64,000 nt of DNA. It comes from Trebonia sp964581815. GTDB taxonomy: Bacteria; Actinomycetota; Actinomycetes; Streptosporangiales; Streptosporangiaceae. Each line of letters starts with the position of its first letter. Position 1 is the first letter of the stretch. Below are positions 48,997-57,863 of the stretch, one piece after another. Where the stretch lies: NCBI GenBank assembly GCA_964581815.1, contig CAZORE010000021.1, forward strand, positions 12,279 to 76,278, given 5' to 3'. The notes beneath the pieces were generated by a model. That model saw only the letters and a list, made by a program, of their open reading frames with translations. It ran no database searches and had not been told where the DNA came from. The position numbers and the translations under genes were made by a program.

Positions 48997-49461
48997 GTGA
49001 CTGCCGGCGAGATCATCACCGACGACCCGCGCCTGCCCGAGGTGCGGGCGGTACTCGAGCGCCACCTGGCGTTCTGCCTGTCCGAGACGCCGCCCGAGCA
49101 CAGCTTCGCGCTCGACGTGGACGGGCTGCTGAACCCGCAGGTGACGTTCGTCAGCTACCGGGACGGCGACGCGGTGCTCGGCGTGGCGGCGATTAAGGAG
49201 CTTGACGCGGCGGACGTCGAGGTCAAGTCGATGCACACCACGGCCGAGGCCCGGGGGCGCGGGGTGGGACGGGCGCTGCTTGGCTACCTGCTCGACACCG
49301 CGCGGGAGCGCGGGTACCGGCGCGTGCTGCTCGAGACCGGGACGACGCCGGGGTTCGCCGCGGCCCGCGCGCTCTACGAGTCGGCCGGCTTCGTCCCCAC
49401 CGGGCCGTTCGGCGGCTACCCGGAGACCGGCGACAACTGCTTCTACGCGCGCGAGCTGTAA
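48997..49461 (+). CDS. GNAT-family N-acetyltransferase
   Basis: A 154-residue acetyltransferase: VLGVAAIKELDAADVEVKSMHTTAEARGRGVGRALLGYLLDTARERGYRRVLLETGTTPGFAAARALYESAGFVPTGPF contains the acetyl-CoA loop (RGRGVGRALL) and the terminal GF motif. Substrate unknown. GTG start without Shine-Dalgarno, probably leaderless. Confidence 0.9.
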   Translation: MTAGEIITDDPRLPEVRAVLERHLAFCLSETPPEHSFALDVDGLLNPQVTFVSYRDGDAVLGVAAIKELDAADVEVKSMHTTAEARGRGVGRALLGYLLDTARERGYRRVLLETGTTPGFAAARALYESAGFVPTGPFGGYPETGDNCFYAREL

Positions 49462-49555
49462 GCGGGCCGGCCGCGGGCCGCCCTGGACCCGCGCTGCGGA
49501 TGCTAGACGCTGGTCACGGCCTTAATCGCCGGCCTTGCCGCGGCCCCGGGCGGCG

Positions 49556-51457
49556 TTAGGCGCGGGAGGCCTGCTCGGCCGCCATCGCGAGCAGCTCGGC
49601 GGCGTGGGCCTGGCCGAACTCGGAGTCCTCGAGGCCGGCGAGCATGCGCGACAGCTCGCGGACGCGGGCCTCGTGCTCAAGGCGGACCACGCTGGTGCTG
49701 GTGATGGTGCCGTCCTCCGACTTGGCGACCACCAGGTGGTTATCGGCGAATGCGGCGACCTGCGGCAGGTGAGTGACCACGATGACCTGCGCGAGCCTGG
49801 CCAGCTTGGCGAGGCGGCGGCCGATCTCGACCGCGGCCTTGCCGCCTACGCCAGCGTCCACCTCGTCGAAGACGAACGTCGGGACCGGGTCCGCGCCGGC
49901 GAACACCACCTCGATCGCCAGCATCACCCGGGACAGCTCGCCGCCGGAGGCACCCTTGTGCAGCGGGAGGGCAGGCGCACTGGGGTGGGGGGCGAGCCGG
50001 ATCTCCACGTCGTCGGCGCCGTGTGGACCTGGCTCGGCGAGCGCGGTGAGCACGACGGAGACCTGGGCGTGCGGCATGGCGAGGGCGGTCAGCTCGGCGG
50101 TGACGGCGGCGGCGAACCGCGCCCCGGCCTCGGCGCGCAGCCGGGACAGCCGCGCGGCCAGGTCGGCGACCTGCGCGGACAGCTCCGCCTCGGTGCCGGT
50201 CAGTGCGGCGATCGTCTCATCGTCGTTGTCGAGCTCGCCGACCCGGGCGACCGCGAGCCTGGCCCACTCGAGCACGTAGGCGATCTCGTCGGGCTCGCCG
50301 GCCGGGGCATCGGCCGGGACGGCGTCCGGCATGGCGAAAAGGGCCGCCTCGCCGCCGTCCGCCGCGTTGCCGTCAGGCACCCCGTCGCTGCCAGGCACCG
50401 TGGCACTGCCGGGCACTGGGTCACCGTCAGGCACTGCGAGCCGCACCGGGGTCCCGTTGACCTGCGCGCTGACCCCGCCCGGCCCGTACAGCCGGATCAC
50501 CCGGGCCAGCGCGGCGCGCCGCTCCTGGACCGCGGCGAGCCGGGCCGGGTCGGCGTCGATGCCCTGGACGTAGGAGGCCAGCTCGCCGGCCACCTCGGAG
50601 ACCAGGTAGGCGGCCTCGGACAGCCGGGCGGCGACGCCGTCGATCTCAGCGTCGTGGCGGCGCACCGCCTCAAGCGCCCGGCGCGCGTGGCCGAGCAGGG
50701 TCACCGCGTCCATGCCGTCGTTGCCCGCGGCCGGGTCGCCGAGCAGCGCCTCGTGCGCGGCGGTCGCGGCGGCGTGCAGCGCGTCGGCGTTGGCCAGCCG
50801 CTCCTCCTCCGCGCGCAGCGCGGCCGCCTCGCCCGCCACCGGGTTGAGCTTCTCGATGTCATCCAGGCCCGCGCGCAGCTCGGCCGCCTCGGCGGCGCGC
50901 GCCCGCGCCTGGGTGGTCAAGGTGGTGAGCTGCTCGACCACCGTCCGGTGCCGGCCGTAGGCGCGCTGGTAGTCGGCGAGGACCTCGCCGAGCACCGCGC
51001 CGGCGTACTTGTCGAGCGACTCGCGCTGCCTGCCGGGCTTGAGGAGCTGCTGCTGGTCGGACTGGCCGTGCACCGCGACCAGGTCGTCGGCGAGGTAGGT
51101 GAGCAGCGACACCTGCACGGAGCGCCCGCCGGCGAACGCCCGGGACCGCCCCTCGGCGGATACCGTCCTGGTCAGCACGAGGGTGCCGTCCTCGTCGAGT
51201 TCGCCGCCGGCCTCCTCCACCTGTGCGGCGACCTTGCCGCGCGGGTCGGTGCGCAGCCGTCCCTCAACCGAGGCGCGCTGCGCGCCCGGACGGACCCGGG
51301 CCGGGTCCGCGCGACCGCCGAACAGCAGCCCGAGCCCGGTCACGACCATGGTCTTGCCGGCACCCGTCTCGCCGGTCAGCGCGGTGAAGCCAGGTGAGAG
51401 CTCAAGCAGCGCGTCGTTGATGACCCCGAGCCCGGTGATGCGCACTTCCTCAAGCAT
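49556..51457 (-). CDS. recN: DNA repair protein RecN
   Basis: A 633-residue SMC-like ATPase acting at double-strand breaks. Walker A TALTGETGAGKTMVV near the N-terminus, central coiled coil, and SGGELSRVMLAIEVV with Walker B VFDEVDAGVGGKAA and the H-loop VTHLPQVAAFAD near the C-terminus. A Pro/Gly/Asp-rich insertion of about 45 residues (starting VPDGDPVPGS) interrupts the second coiled coil. ATG 51457 begins MLEEVRITGLG. The genes nadK and tlyA follow upstream on the same strand, as in other actinobacteria. Confidence 0.95.
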   Translation of the reverse strand: MLEEVRITGLGVINDALLELSPGFTALTGETGAGKTMVVTGLGLLFGGRADPARVRPGAQRASVEGRLRTDPRGKVAAQVEEAGGELDEDGTLVLTRTVSAEGRSRAFAGGRSVQVSLLTYLADDLVAVHGQSDQQQLLKPGRQRESLDKYAGAVLGEVLADYQRAYGRHRTVVEQLTTLTTQARARAAEAAELRAGLDDIEKLNPVAGEAAALRAEEERLANADALHAAATAAHEALLGDPAAGNDGMDAVTLLGHARRALEAVRRHDAEIDGVAARLSEAAYLVSEVAGELASYVQGIDADPARLAAVQERRAALARVIRLYGPGGVSAQVNGTPVRLAVPDGDPVPGSATVPGSDGVPDGNAADGGEAALFAMPDAVPADAPAGEPDEIAYVLEWARLAVARVGELDNDDETIAALTGTEAELSAQVADLAARLSRLRAEAGARFAAAVTAELTALAMPHAQVSVVLTALAEPGPHGADDVEIRLAPHPSAPALPLHKGASGGELSRVMLAIEVVFAGADPVPTFVFDEVDAGVGGKAAVEIGRRLAKLARLAQVIVVTHLPQVAAFADNHLVVAKSEDGTITSTSVVRLEHEARVRELSRMLAGLEDSEFGQAHAAELLAMAAEQASRA

Positions 51458-51758
51458 GAGTGCCAACCGTCTCCTTCTCGAGCCGACTCCGCCGGCCCCG
51501 CCATGCGGCAAGGCCGACTCTACCGTCATGGCCGGACCGGGGGGCGACGGTCCCGCCGCGTTGCCTGCCGACGGCCGACGGCCCGCTCAAGCTCACGGTA
51601 CCGGCGGCCGCCGACACTCCCGGCGCGTCGCGCCACGCCAGGCTTCGCGCCTGCCTTCGCACCCGCAGCACAGGCCGCCTTCCCGCTGTTTCGCTTAAAT
51701 GTTTGCATCAAGTGTCTAATGTGCGGCGGTCTGACGCAAATATGTCGGAACGAAAACG
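51458..51758. other. Intergenic region between recN and nadK
   Basis: About 300 bp. The part nearest nadK (51690-51760) is AT-richer and may hold the recN promoter; no gene, repeat or hairpin could be supported. Confidence 0.4.
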
Positions 51759-52736
51759 CTAACGCGCCGGCCGGCCGCGCCATCCGGTGACCGGGAGGCC
51801 GAACTTGGCCACCAGCCGGTCGGTGAACTCGCCGCCGCCCGGCGGCGAGCCGGCCAGCCCCTGTACCCGGGCAAGCAACACGGGCATCTTCCCCCGGCGC
51901 ACCTCGACGCGGGCGCCGGGCGGCAGGTCGAACCGGCGGCGGCCGTCGCACCACAGCACCGCCCGCTCCACGACGGGGACACTAGGCTCGGTGTCGCCGA
52001 TCTGGTTGTGCGCGCCGACGGCAGCGTGCAGCAGCTCCACGGCGAGGACCGAGCGCGGCGAGACGACCAGCGGCCGCGCGAACAGCGCGTGGGCCGCGAT
52101 CGGCACCATGAGCAGCGCCTCCACCTCAGGCCAGACCACCGGGCCGCCGGCCGAGAACGCGTAGGCGGTCGACCCGGTGGGCGTCGCGCAGACCACACCG
52201 TCGCATCCCCAGCGGGACAGCGGGCGGCCGTCCACCTCGACGACGACCTCGACCATGCGCTCGCGCGCCGCCTTTTCGACCGTCACCTCGTTCAGCGCCC
52301 AGGTGCTCGCGATCTCGGTGCCGTTCTCCCGGGCGGTCACGTCGAGGGTCATCCGCTCGTCGACCCGGTAATCGCCGGCCAGCAGGTGGTCCACGGTCTG
52401 GCTCAGCCCGTCCGGCTCGGCCTCGGCGAGGAAGCCCACGTGGCCGAGGTTCACGCCGATCAGCGGGGTACCCGCCGGCCTGGCGAGTTCCGCCGCGCGC
52501 AGCAGCGTCCCGTCACCGCCGAGCACGATGACGAGTTCGGCGCCCTTGGCGGCCTCAGGCCCGGCGGGCACCACGGTGGCGCCGGTGCACTCGAGGTCAG
52601 CGGCCTCGTGCTCGGTCACCCGGACGGCGACGCCGGCCCCGGTCAGCCGCTCGATGACCTGCCGCGCGCTGTACCGCGCGCTGTCCCTGCCGGTGTGCGC
52701 GAGCACCAGCATCGTTCGCTTCGAATCATCACCCAT
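51759..52736 (-). CDS. nadK: NAD kinase
   Basis: A 325-residue enzyme making NADP from NAD. Key motifs: VIVLGGDGTLLRAAELAR, GVNLGHVGFLAEAEPD, ALNEVTVEK and the signature GDGVVCATPTGSTAYAFSAGGP (here CDGVVCATPTGSTAY). ATG 52736 begins MGDDSKRTMLVLAHTGR; the frame runs further upstream without homology. A small C-terminal extension with a GRPAR end is unremarkable. Confidence 0.96.
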   Translation of the reverse strand: MGDDSKRTMLVLAHTGRDSARYSARQVIERLTGAGVAVRVTEHEAADLECTGATVVPAGPEAAKGAELVIVLGGDGTLLRAAELARPAGTPLIGVNLGHVGFLAEAEPDGLSQTVDHLLAGDYRVDERMTLDVTARENGTEIASTWALNEVTVEKAARERMVEVVVEVDGRPLSRWGCDGVVCATPTGSTAYAFSAGGPVVWPEVEALLMVPIAAHALFARPLVVSPRSVLAVELLHAAVGAHNQIGDTEPSVPVVERAVLWCDGRRRFDLPPGARVEVRRGKMPVLLARVQGLAGSPPGGGEFTDRLVAKFGLPVTGWRGRPAR

Positions 52737-52987
52737 CGCGTGCAACTTACCGTGCCGCCGGGGCACCCTAAGCACACGGATACCGCTTGACTGGCATGTC
52801 CTTCTGAGCAGGAGTGCCGCACAGCCTCTCGCCGCCGGCGAGGCTCTCCTGAGAACTGTGTCCTGTGCTCTGCCAAAGGCGCCGACTCTGTCTCTGCTAG
52901 ACACCTGTGCCGATGGACTCGGGCGCGGCGTACAGAACGTCCAGTTCGGGCTGCGCTCCCGCCCGGAGCGTGCTGATACTGGCAGGC

Positions 52988-53329
52988 ATGGAGATTACAG
53001 GGCTTGGCTGGTGCGGCACGCGCACCGATCGCTCCAGGGAGCTGGCGTACTTCTACGAGCACGTTCTCGGGCTCAGGCTGGTGCACACCGAACCGGATTT
53101 CTGGGTCTTCGAGCTCCCAGATGGCCGCCACGTCGAGGTATTCGGCGACGGCTACCCCGGCAAGGAGCATTTCAGCACCGGCCCGGTGGCCGGCTTCGCC
53201 GTGCGTGACCTGCCGGCGGCCGTCACCGAACTGGGAAGAGCCGGCATCGAGCTGCTGGGCGAGCCCGGGCCGACCTGGCAGCACTTCCGCGGGCCCGACG
53301 GCAACGTATACGAGCTCATCGCCGACTGA
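52988..53329 (+). CDS. VOC (glyoxalase/bleomycin-resistance) family protein
   Basis: A 113-residue single VOC domain: GTRTDRSRELAYFYEHVLGLRLVHTEPDFWVFELPDGRHVEVFGDG ... GFAVRDLPAAVTELGRAGIELLGEPG ... HFRGPDGNVYELI. Such proteins bind a metal and catalyse isomerisation, dioxygenation or drug sequestration; the specific role is unknown. ATG 52988 follows GATACT by seven bases, so the transcript may be leaderless. Confidence 0.88.
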   Translation: MEITGLGWCGTRTDRSRELAYFYEHVLGLRLVHTEPDFWVFELPDGRHVEVFGDGYPGKEHFSTGPVAGFAVRDLPAAVTELGRAGIELLGEPGPTWQHFRGPDGNVYELIAD

Positions 53330-53461
53330 GCAGCCCGCGGCGAAAGCGCCCGGCGCGCCCGGCGGCAACAGAGGACGTTCACCCGGAGCATCACCATGCA
53401 TTAACGTACGATCCGGCCACCAGGCTTCTGTGCAGCTAACCACGCGAAGCCCGGGCGGGTG

Positions 53462-53770
53462 TCACAGCGTCCGTGCGACGTCGAAGTGCGTGACGGTGGT
53501 CTCGCGGTCAATAAGGTAGTCGTCATCCTCCGGGTAAAAGACGGCGACGTCGATGTCCTGGCCCGCGAAGCCTTCGATGTCCGTCCGCGACGACCACCAG
53601 CTGACCGTCATGACCTCCGTCCGGCCGTCGCCGAGGTCTGTCGTCCACATCTGGGCCCCCAGGTTGCCTGGCGTCTTCCCGTACGCGCTCAGCCCGGTCC
53701 TGGTGATGTACTCAACGTAGGCCGCTGCCTGCTCGGTCCTGACCCAGCCCCGCCACGTCCGGGCTATCAC
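53462..53770 (-). CDS. Small antibiotic-biosynthesis-monooxygenase-like protein
   Basis: A 102-residue protein: VIARTWRGWVRTEQAAAYVEYITRTGLSAYGKTPGNLGAQMW, then RTEVMTVSWWSSRTDIEGFAGQDIDVAVFYPEDDDYLIDRETTVTHFDV. The pattern fits the dimeric ferredoxin-like ABM fold seen in haem-degrading or quinone-oxidising proteins and many uncharacterised relatives. GTG 53770 has GGGAAGGGG upstream; the longer frame to 53803 is less likely. Confidence 0.72.
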   Translation of the reverse strand: MIARTWRGWVRTEQAAAYVEYITRTGLSAYGKTPGNLGAQMWTTDLGDGRTEVMTVSWWSSRTDIEGFAGQDIDVAVFYPEDDDYLIDRETTVTHFDVARTL

Positions 53771-54053
53771 CGGCACCCCTTCCCGCACCCGCAGGTGCCG
53801 CATCCCGACCTGGACCCGCGCCTACCCAGCATCAGGGATCCGCCGCGAATGTTCAACGAAGGCCGGGCTTCAGCTGGCCTGGTCCAGCCCAGCCGCGGAG
53901 TTCGAGCTCATCGGCAGGCGCGGTCGTCCTCGGCGTGGCCGGGGATCACCAGATCGCCCTGATCTGTACGCAGCAGATAGACGAGACCGCTAAAGACGCG
54001 GCCGTGCAAGTAGGCGGTTACGCTTGTTGGTTGGCGTACCTGGTCGGCGTCAG
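53771..54053. other. Intergenic region downstream of tlyA
   Basis: About 280 bp without an established gene. Short frames on both strands around 53930-54060 look protein-like for 30-40 codons but have no start signal or recognisable domain. Confidence 0.4.
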
Positions 54054-54078
54054 CCGGGGCACTGGGGGCGTCCCCCGG
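54054..54078 (-). terminator. Probable terminator after tlyA
   Basis: CCGGGG (54054-54059) pairs with CCCCGG (54073-54078) directly beyond the tlyA stop codon, with further G/C pairing in the loop. Confidence 0.4.
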
Positions 54079-54081
54079 AAA

Positions 54082-54885
54082 CTACTGCGGGCCGGACTCG
54101 ATCGCGCGGCGCAGCTCGGCGTCGTCGAGGGCGGGCGCGCCGCGGCGGAACCAGACGAAGTACTCCACGTTCCCCGACGGCCCGGGCAGGGGGCTCGCGG
54201 TTACCCCCCGGACGCCGAGCCCAAGCGACCAGGCGGTGTCGCATACCGCGCGGACGGCCGCGGCCCGGTCGTCCGCTGAGCGCACCACGCCGCCCGCGCC
54301 GACCCGGCCCTTCCCCACCTCGAACTGCGGCTTCACCATGAGCGCGAAGTCGGCGTCCGGCGCGGCGCACGCGGCGAGCGCGGGCAGCACCAGGGACAGC
54401 GAGATGAACGACAGGTCGGCCACCACCACTCGCGGCGGCGGCGCCACCAGCGCCGGGTCGAGTGAGCGCACGTTCACCCGGTCAAGCACGGTCACCCGCT
54501 CGTCGGTGCGCAGTGACCAGGCGAGCTGGCCGTACCCGACGTCCGCCGCGACCACGTGGCCGGCGCCCGCGCGCAGCAGCACGTCGGTGAAGCCGCCCGT
54601 CGACGCGCCCGCGTCGAGGCAGCGCTTCCCCGCCACGTCAAGGCCCGTGAAGGCGGCGAGCGCCCCGGCCAGCTTGTGGCCGCCGCGCGATACGTACTGC
54701 GGCCCCACGGCCGCGTCGCCGGCGACGGTGACCGCGATGTCCCTGGCCACCTGGGTCGCGGGCTTTGACGCGACCTGGCCGCCGACCGCCACCCGGCCCG
54801 CGGCGATCAGCTCGGCGGCCTGCTCTCTTGACCTGGCCAGCCCCCGCCGGACGAGTTCAGCGTCCAGCCTGGCCCGGGTGGTCAC
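54082..54885 (-). CDS. tlyA: TlyA-family rRNA (cytidine-2'-O)-methyltransferase
   Basis: A 267-residue protein with an N-terminal S4 RNA-binding domain (TRARLDAELVRRGLARSREQAAELIAAGRVAVGGQVASKPATQV) and an FtsJ-type methyltransferase (VSRGGHKLAGAL, KRCLDAGASTGGFTDVLLRAGAGHVVAADVGYGQLAW, MVKPQFEVGKGRVGAGGVV). TlyA methylates 16S and 23S rRNA and affects capreomycin sensitivity. GTG 54885 is used as start. Located in the usual actinobacterial tlyA-nadK-recN order but with two small genes inserted. Confidence 0.95.
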   Translation of the reverse strand: MTTRARLDAELVRRGLARSREQAAELIAAGRVAVGGQVASKPATQVARDIAVTVAGDAAVGPQYVSRGGHKLAGALAAFTGLDVAGKRCLDAGASTGGFTDVLLRAGAGHVVAADVGYGQLAWSLRTDERVTVLDRVNVRSLDPALVAPPPRVVVADLSFISLSLVLPALAACAAPDADFALMVKPQFEVGKGRVGAGGVVRSADDRAAAVRAVCDTAWSLGLGVRGVTASPLPGPSGNVEYFVWFRRGAPALDDAELRRAIESGPQ

Positions 54886-54898
54886 CGCGGTACCGTCA

Positions 54899-55156
54899 TC
54901 ACCGGGGCGCGGTGCCGGGCGGCAGCGTGTACTGCTCGCCGCGCCGGCCCGGCTCACCGGGGTGCCCGGGCTCGCCGGGGGGCGCGTCGCCCAGCTCCCC
55001 GAGGATCTCGCGCAGCCGGTCGTGGACGTCCTCGAGGACCTCGGGCCGGTCCGCCAGGTCCATGTCCTCGATCGAGGCCAGTTGCTCGATGGCCGCGTCA
55101 ACGCGCGGGTCACCGGTGGGGGCGGGCGCGGGACGCTCCCGTTGCGGTTCCATCAT
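54899..55156 (-). CDS. Small hypothetical protein upstream of tlyA
   Basis: An 85-residue acidic protein: DPRVDAAIEQLASIEDMDLADRPEVLEDVHDRLREILGELGD forms two predicted helices, followed by a Pro/Gly-rich tail. Such a gene commonly precedes tlyA in actinobacteria; its function is unknown. ATG 55156 follows GGAGACA. It is 13 bp before tlyA, so co-transcription is likely. Confidence 0.78.
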   Translation of the reverse strand: MMEPQRERPAPAPTGDPRVDAAIEQLASIEDMDLADRPEVLEDVHDRLREILGELGDAPPGEPGHPGEPGRRGEQYTLPPGTAPR

Positions 55157-55250
55157 GTTCGTGTCTCCTCCCGTGCCGGTCACCCGTTGGTCCATCTCGT
55201 GCGCTACCCTCCCGCGTGAACGGTACCGCCCAACCAGGAGCGAGGCGCAC

Positions 55251-55592
55251 ATGAGTTCGGCCGAGGAGTGCCGCGCGGCACTGCAGAAGCTGGCGGGTCG
55301 GCTGGCGGAACTCAGCCCCGCCGAGCGGGAACAGTACTTTGGCAACCGGACGATCAGCGTCACCATTCCCGATCTTGCCGTCACCTTCGTGACCCTGCTC
55401 GGGACGGGGAACGACCCGGTGCGGGAGGCGGCCCCCGGCGAGCGGCCCGCGGACATCCGGATAACCGCCAAGAGCGACGAGGCAGTCGCCCTGGCGGAGC
55501 AGCCGATGAACATCGCGCGGGCCTGGATGACCGGGCGGGTCAAGATCGAGGCGTCGATGAAAGACCTGTTCCGGCTGCGCAGGCTGCTTTGA
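55251..55592 (+). CDS. SCP2 sterol-binding-domain protein
   Basis: A 113-residue protein resembling a single SCP2 lipid-binding domain: a hydrophobic beta-sheet region (NRTISVTIPDLAVTFVTLLG), then ADIRITAKSDEAVALAEQPMNIARAWMTGRVKIEASMKDLFRLRRLL with the typical GRVKIEA stretch. These bind lipids or acyl chains in a tunnel. AGGAGCGAGG precedes the ATG. Divergent from the tlyA operon. Confidence 0.8.
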   Translation: MSSAEECRAALQKLAGRLAELSPAEREQYFGNRTISVTIPDLAVTFVTLLGTGNDPVREAAPGERPADIRITAKSDEAVALAEQPMNIARAWMTGRVKIEASMKDLFRLRRLL

Positions 55593-55640
55593 CCGCACGG
55601 GAAACGGCGCGACGTCAGGTCTGAAGGCCGTCAGGCCGGG

Positions 55641-55682
55641 GAGGAGTGGTCGCATGGGAGTGAGGAGTGGTCGCATGGGAGT
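55641..55682 (+). repeat. 21-bp tandem duplication covering ribosome-binding site and start codon
   Basis: Bases 55641-55661 are repeated exactly at 55662-55682. Each copy contains GAGGAG and an ATG in the same frame, so the following gene has two complete initiation sites seven codons apart. Confidence 0.9.
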
Positions 55683-56310
55683 GCTGATCGTGCTCAGGCA
55701 CGGCGAGACCGAGTGGTCCAAGGCCGGCCGGCATACCGGGCGGACCGACATCCCGCTGACCGCGCACGGGGTCGCCATGGCGACCTCGCTCGGCCCGCTG
55801 GTGGCGCGCCTGGCCGCCCGGGACGGGCTCGCCGCGGTGTTCACCAGCCCCGCGCAGCGGGCCGTGCGGACCGCTGAGCTGGCCGGCCTCGGCGGCCCGG
55901 GCGTCCCGGGCAGTCTCGGCGGGCCGGAACCGAAGCAGGACCCTGACCTGTGGGAATGGGACTACGGCGGCTACGAGGGGGTCACCACGGCCGACATACA
56001 GCGGCAGCGGCCAGGCTGGTTCCTGTGGCGGGACGGCGTCATACCCGGCGATGCCGCCCATCCGGGCGAGAGCGTCGAGCAGGTCGGCGAGCGCGTCGAC
56101 CGGGTGCTCAAGCGGGCCATGCCGCTGCTGGGGCGCGGGGATGTCGTCCTGGTGGCGCACGGCCACGTGCTGCGGGTGCTCACCGCCCGCTACCTTGGCC
56201 TGCCGCCGGCCGACGGGCGGCTGTTCCGGCTGGACACCGGGACCGTCTCCACCCTCGGCACCGAGCATCACGAGCCCGTGATCCTCAGCTGGAACCGTCC
56301 CGCCGGGTAA
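55654..56310 (+). CDS. Histidine phosphatase family protein (phosphoglycerate-mutase-like)
   Basis: A 218-residue enzyme with the catalytic RHGETEWSKAGRHTGRTDIPLT, WEWDYGGYEGVTTADI, HPGESVEQVGERVDRVL and the second histidine VVLVAHGHVLRVL. The motif set is that of the broad-specificity branch (acid phosphatase, alpha-ribazole phosphatase and similar), not of glycolytic dPGM. Translation may start at ATG 55654 or at 55675 because of a 21-bp duplication. Confidence 0.9.
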   Translation: MGVRSGRMGVLIVLRHGETEWSKAGRHTGRTDIPLTAHGVAMATSLGPLVARLAARDGLAAVFTSPAQRAVRTAELAGLGGPGVPGSLGGPEPKQDPDLWEWDYGGYEGVTTADIQRQRPGWFLWRDGVIPGDAAHPGESVEQVGERVDRVLKRAMPLLGRGDVVLVAHGHVLRVLTARYLGLPPADGRLFRLDTGTVSTLGTEHHEPVILSWNRPAG

Positions 56311-56337
56311 CTGACCGCGGGCGGTCCGCCGGGCCGG

Positions 56338-56793
56338 TCAGCCGGGCAGGTCAGAAGGGCTCGGCAGGCCGGCGGCACGGGGGCGCGGCACGTCCGGCTC
56401 GCCGGCCGCGTCGGCGTCATCGAGGCCGGGGGGCAGGTCGGGGTCGCGCAGCCGGGTCTCGTCGGCGATCCAGGCGAGGAACGACGGGGAGCCGGCCACG
56501 AACGGTGTCGCGAGGATCTCCGGCTCGTCGTAGCTGTGCCGCTCGGCGATGAACGCGGCGAGGTCCTCGTAGCGGTCGGCCGGGAGCTTGAAGAAGACGA
56601 ACCACTCCTCGGTCCGCTCAAGCTCGTCGTTCCACCAGTAGGTGGACGCGACCGGCCCGGCGACCTGGCCGCACGCGGCTAGCCGCGCCTCGACCGCCGC
56701 CCGCGACAGCTCGATCGCCTCGGCGCGCGAGTCGGTTGTCGTCTGCACCTGCAGGTATGCGCCGCTCTCGCGGCCAGCGTCGTTTCCTGCCAT
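56338..56793 (-). CDS. cutA: Divalent-cation tolerance protein CutA
   Basis: A 151-residue CutA1-family trimeric protein: YLQVQTTTDSRAEAIELSRAAVEARLAACGQVAGPVASTYWWNDELERTEEWFVFFKLPADRYEDLAAFIAERHSYDEPEILATPFVAGSPSFLAWIADET. The C-terminus has an extra Pro/Asp-rich tail of about 40 residues beyond the usual end. ATG 56793 is divergent from purC. Confidence 0.93.
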   Translation of the reverse strand: MAGNDAGRESGAYLQVQTTTDSRAEAIELSRAAVEARLAACGQVAGPVASTYWWNDELERTEEWFVFFKLPADRYEDLAAFIAERHSYDEPEILATPFVAGSPSFLAWIADETRLRDPDLPPGLDDADAAGEPDVPRPRAAGLPSPSDLPG

Positions 56794-56897
56794 GCCACCT
56801 GATCGTACGCCGGCTGCCGATAGTACGCTTGCCGGGCTCGGCTGATTACGCAGCGTCCGGTTACGCACAGCGCCTGATGAGCGCAGGAGGGACCCAC

Positions 56898-57731
56898 GTG
56901 GAGCTGATTCACTCGGGCAAGGTACGGGACGTCTACGCCGACGGCGACGACCTGCTGCTCGTCGCCTCCGACCGGGTTTCCATCTACGACGTGGTGCTGC
57001 CGACGCCGGTGCCAGGCAAGGGCCACATCCTGACCCAGCTGTCGCTGTGGTGGTTCGACCGGCTGGGAGACATCGTTCCCAACCACCTGATCTCCGCGAC
57101 CGACGTGCCGCCGGAGTGGGCCGGCCGGGCCATCCGCTGCCGGCGCCTCGACATGGTTCCCGTGGAGTGCATCGCGCGCGGCTACCTCGCGGGCCTCGGG
57201 CTGGCCGCGTACAACGAGACCGGAGCGGTGTCGGGCGTCCGGCTGCCGCCCGGCCTGGCCGAGGCATCGCGGCTGCCCGAGCCGGTGTTCACGCCGACCA
57301 CGAAGGCGGCCGTGGGCCACGACGAGCCCATGACGCAGGACGAGGTGGCCCGCGTGGTCGGCGCGCAGACCGCGGCCGAGCTCAAGCGGGTCACCCTGGA
57401 GGTCTACCAGCGCGGCGCCGACCTGGCGCGCGAGCGAGGCATCATCGTGGCGGACACCAAGCTGGAGTTCGGCTTCGACTCCGGCGGCACCCTCATCCTC
57501 GCCGACGAGGTGCTCACCCCTGACTCCTCGCGCTTCTGGCCGGCCGATTCCTACGCCCCAGGCCGCCCGCAGCACTCCTTCGATAAGCAGTACCTGCGCG
57601 ACTGGTCGGCGTCGATCGGCTGGGACCGCACCGCGCCGGGCCCGGAGATACCCGACGACGTGCTCGGGGTGCTGACCGCCCGCTACGCGGAGCTTTTCGA
57701 GCGGATCACCGGGCAGCCCGCGCCCCTCTAA
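56898..57731 (+). CDS. purC: Phosphoribosylaminoimidazole-succinocarboxamide synthase (SAICAR synthetase)
   Basis: A 277-residue purine-biosynthesis enzyme: LIHSGKVRDVYADGDDLLLVASDRVSIYDVVLPTPVPGKGHILTQLS, VPVECIARGYLAG, IIVADTKLEFGFD, ILADEVLTPDSSRFWP and SFDKQYLRDW. GTG 56898 has AGGAGG seven bases upstream; ATG 56877 is less likely. Standard length and motifs. Confidence 0.96.
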   Translation: MELIHSGKVRDVYADGDDLLLVASDRVSIYDVVLPTPVPGKGHILTQLSLWWFDRLGDIVPNHLISATDVPPEWAGRAIRCRRLDMVPVECIARGYLAGLGLAAYNETGAVSGVRLPPGLAEASRLPEPVFTPTTKAAVGHDEPMTQDEVARVVGAQTAAELKRVTLEVYQRGADLARERGIIVADTKLEFGFDSGGTLILADEVLTPDSSRFWPADSYAPGRPQHSFDKQYLRDWSASIGWDRTAPGPEIPDDVLGVLTARYAELFERITGQPAPL

Positions 57732-57863
57732 CCAGCGGCCTGGCCAATACGCGGGCCAATAATGCGGGGAGCCGGCCGGCGGCACCCGGTAACATTCGGG
57801 CATCGGGACCGCTACGGTGCGGACCCGCACCCATGACTGCGATCACGATCGGGGAGGCCCACC

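Noticed and set aside
53930..54060. Small gene (toxin-like) downstream of tlyA
   Set aside because: Both strands have short protein-like frames but no start signal, ribosome-binding site or partner.
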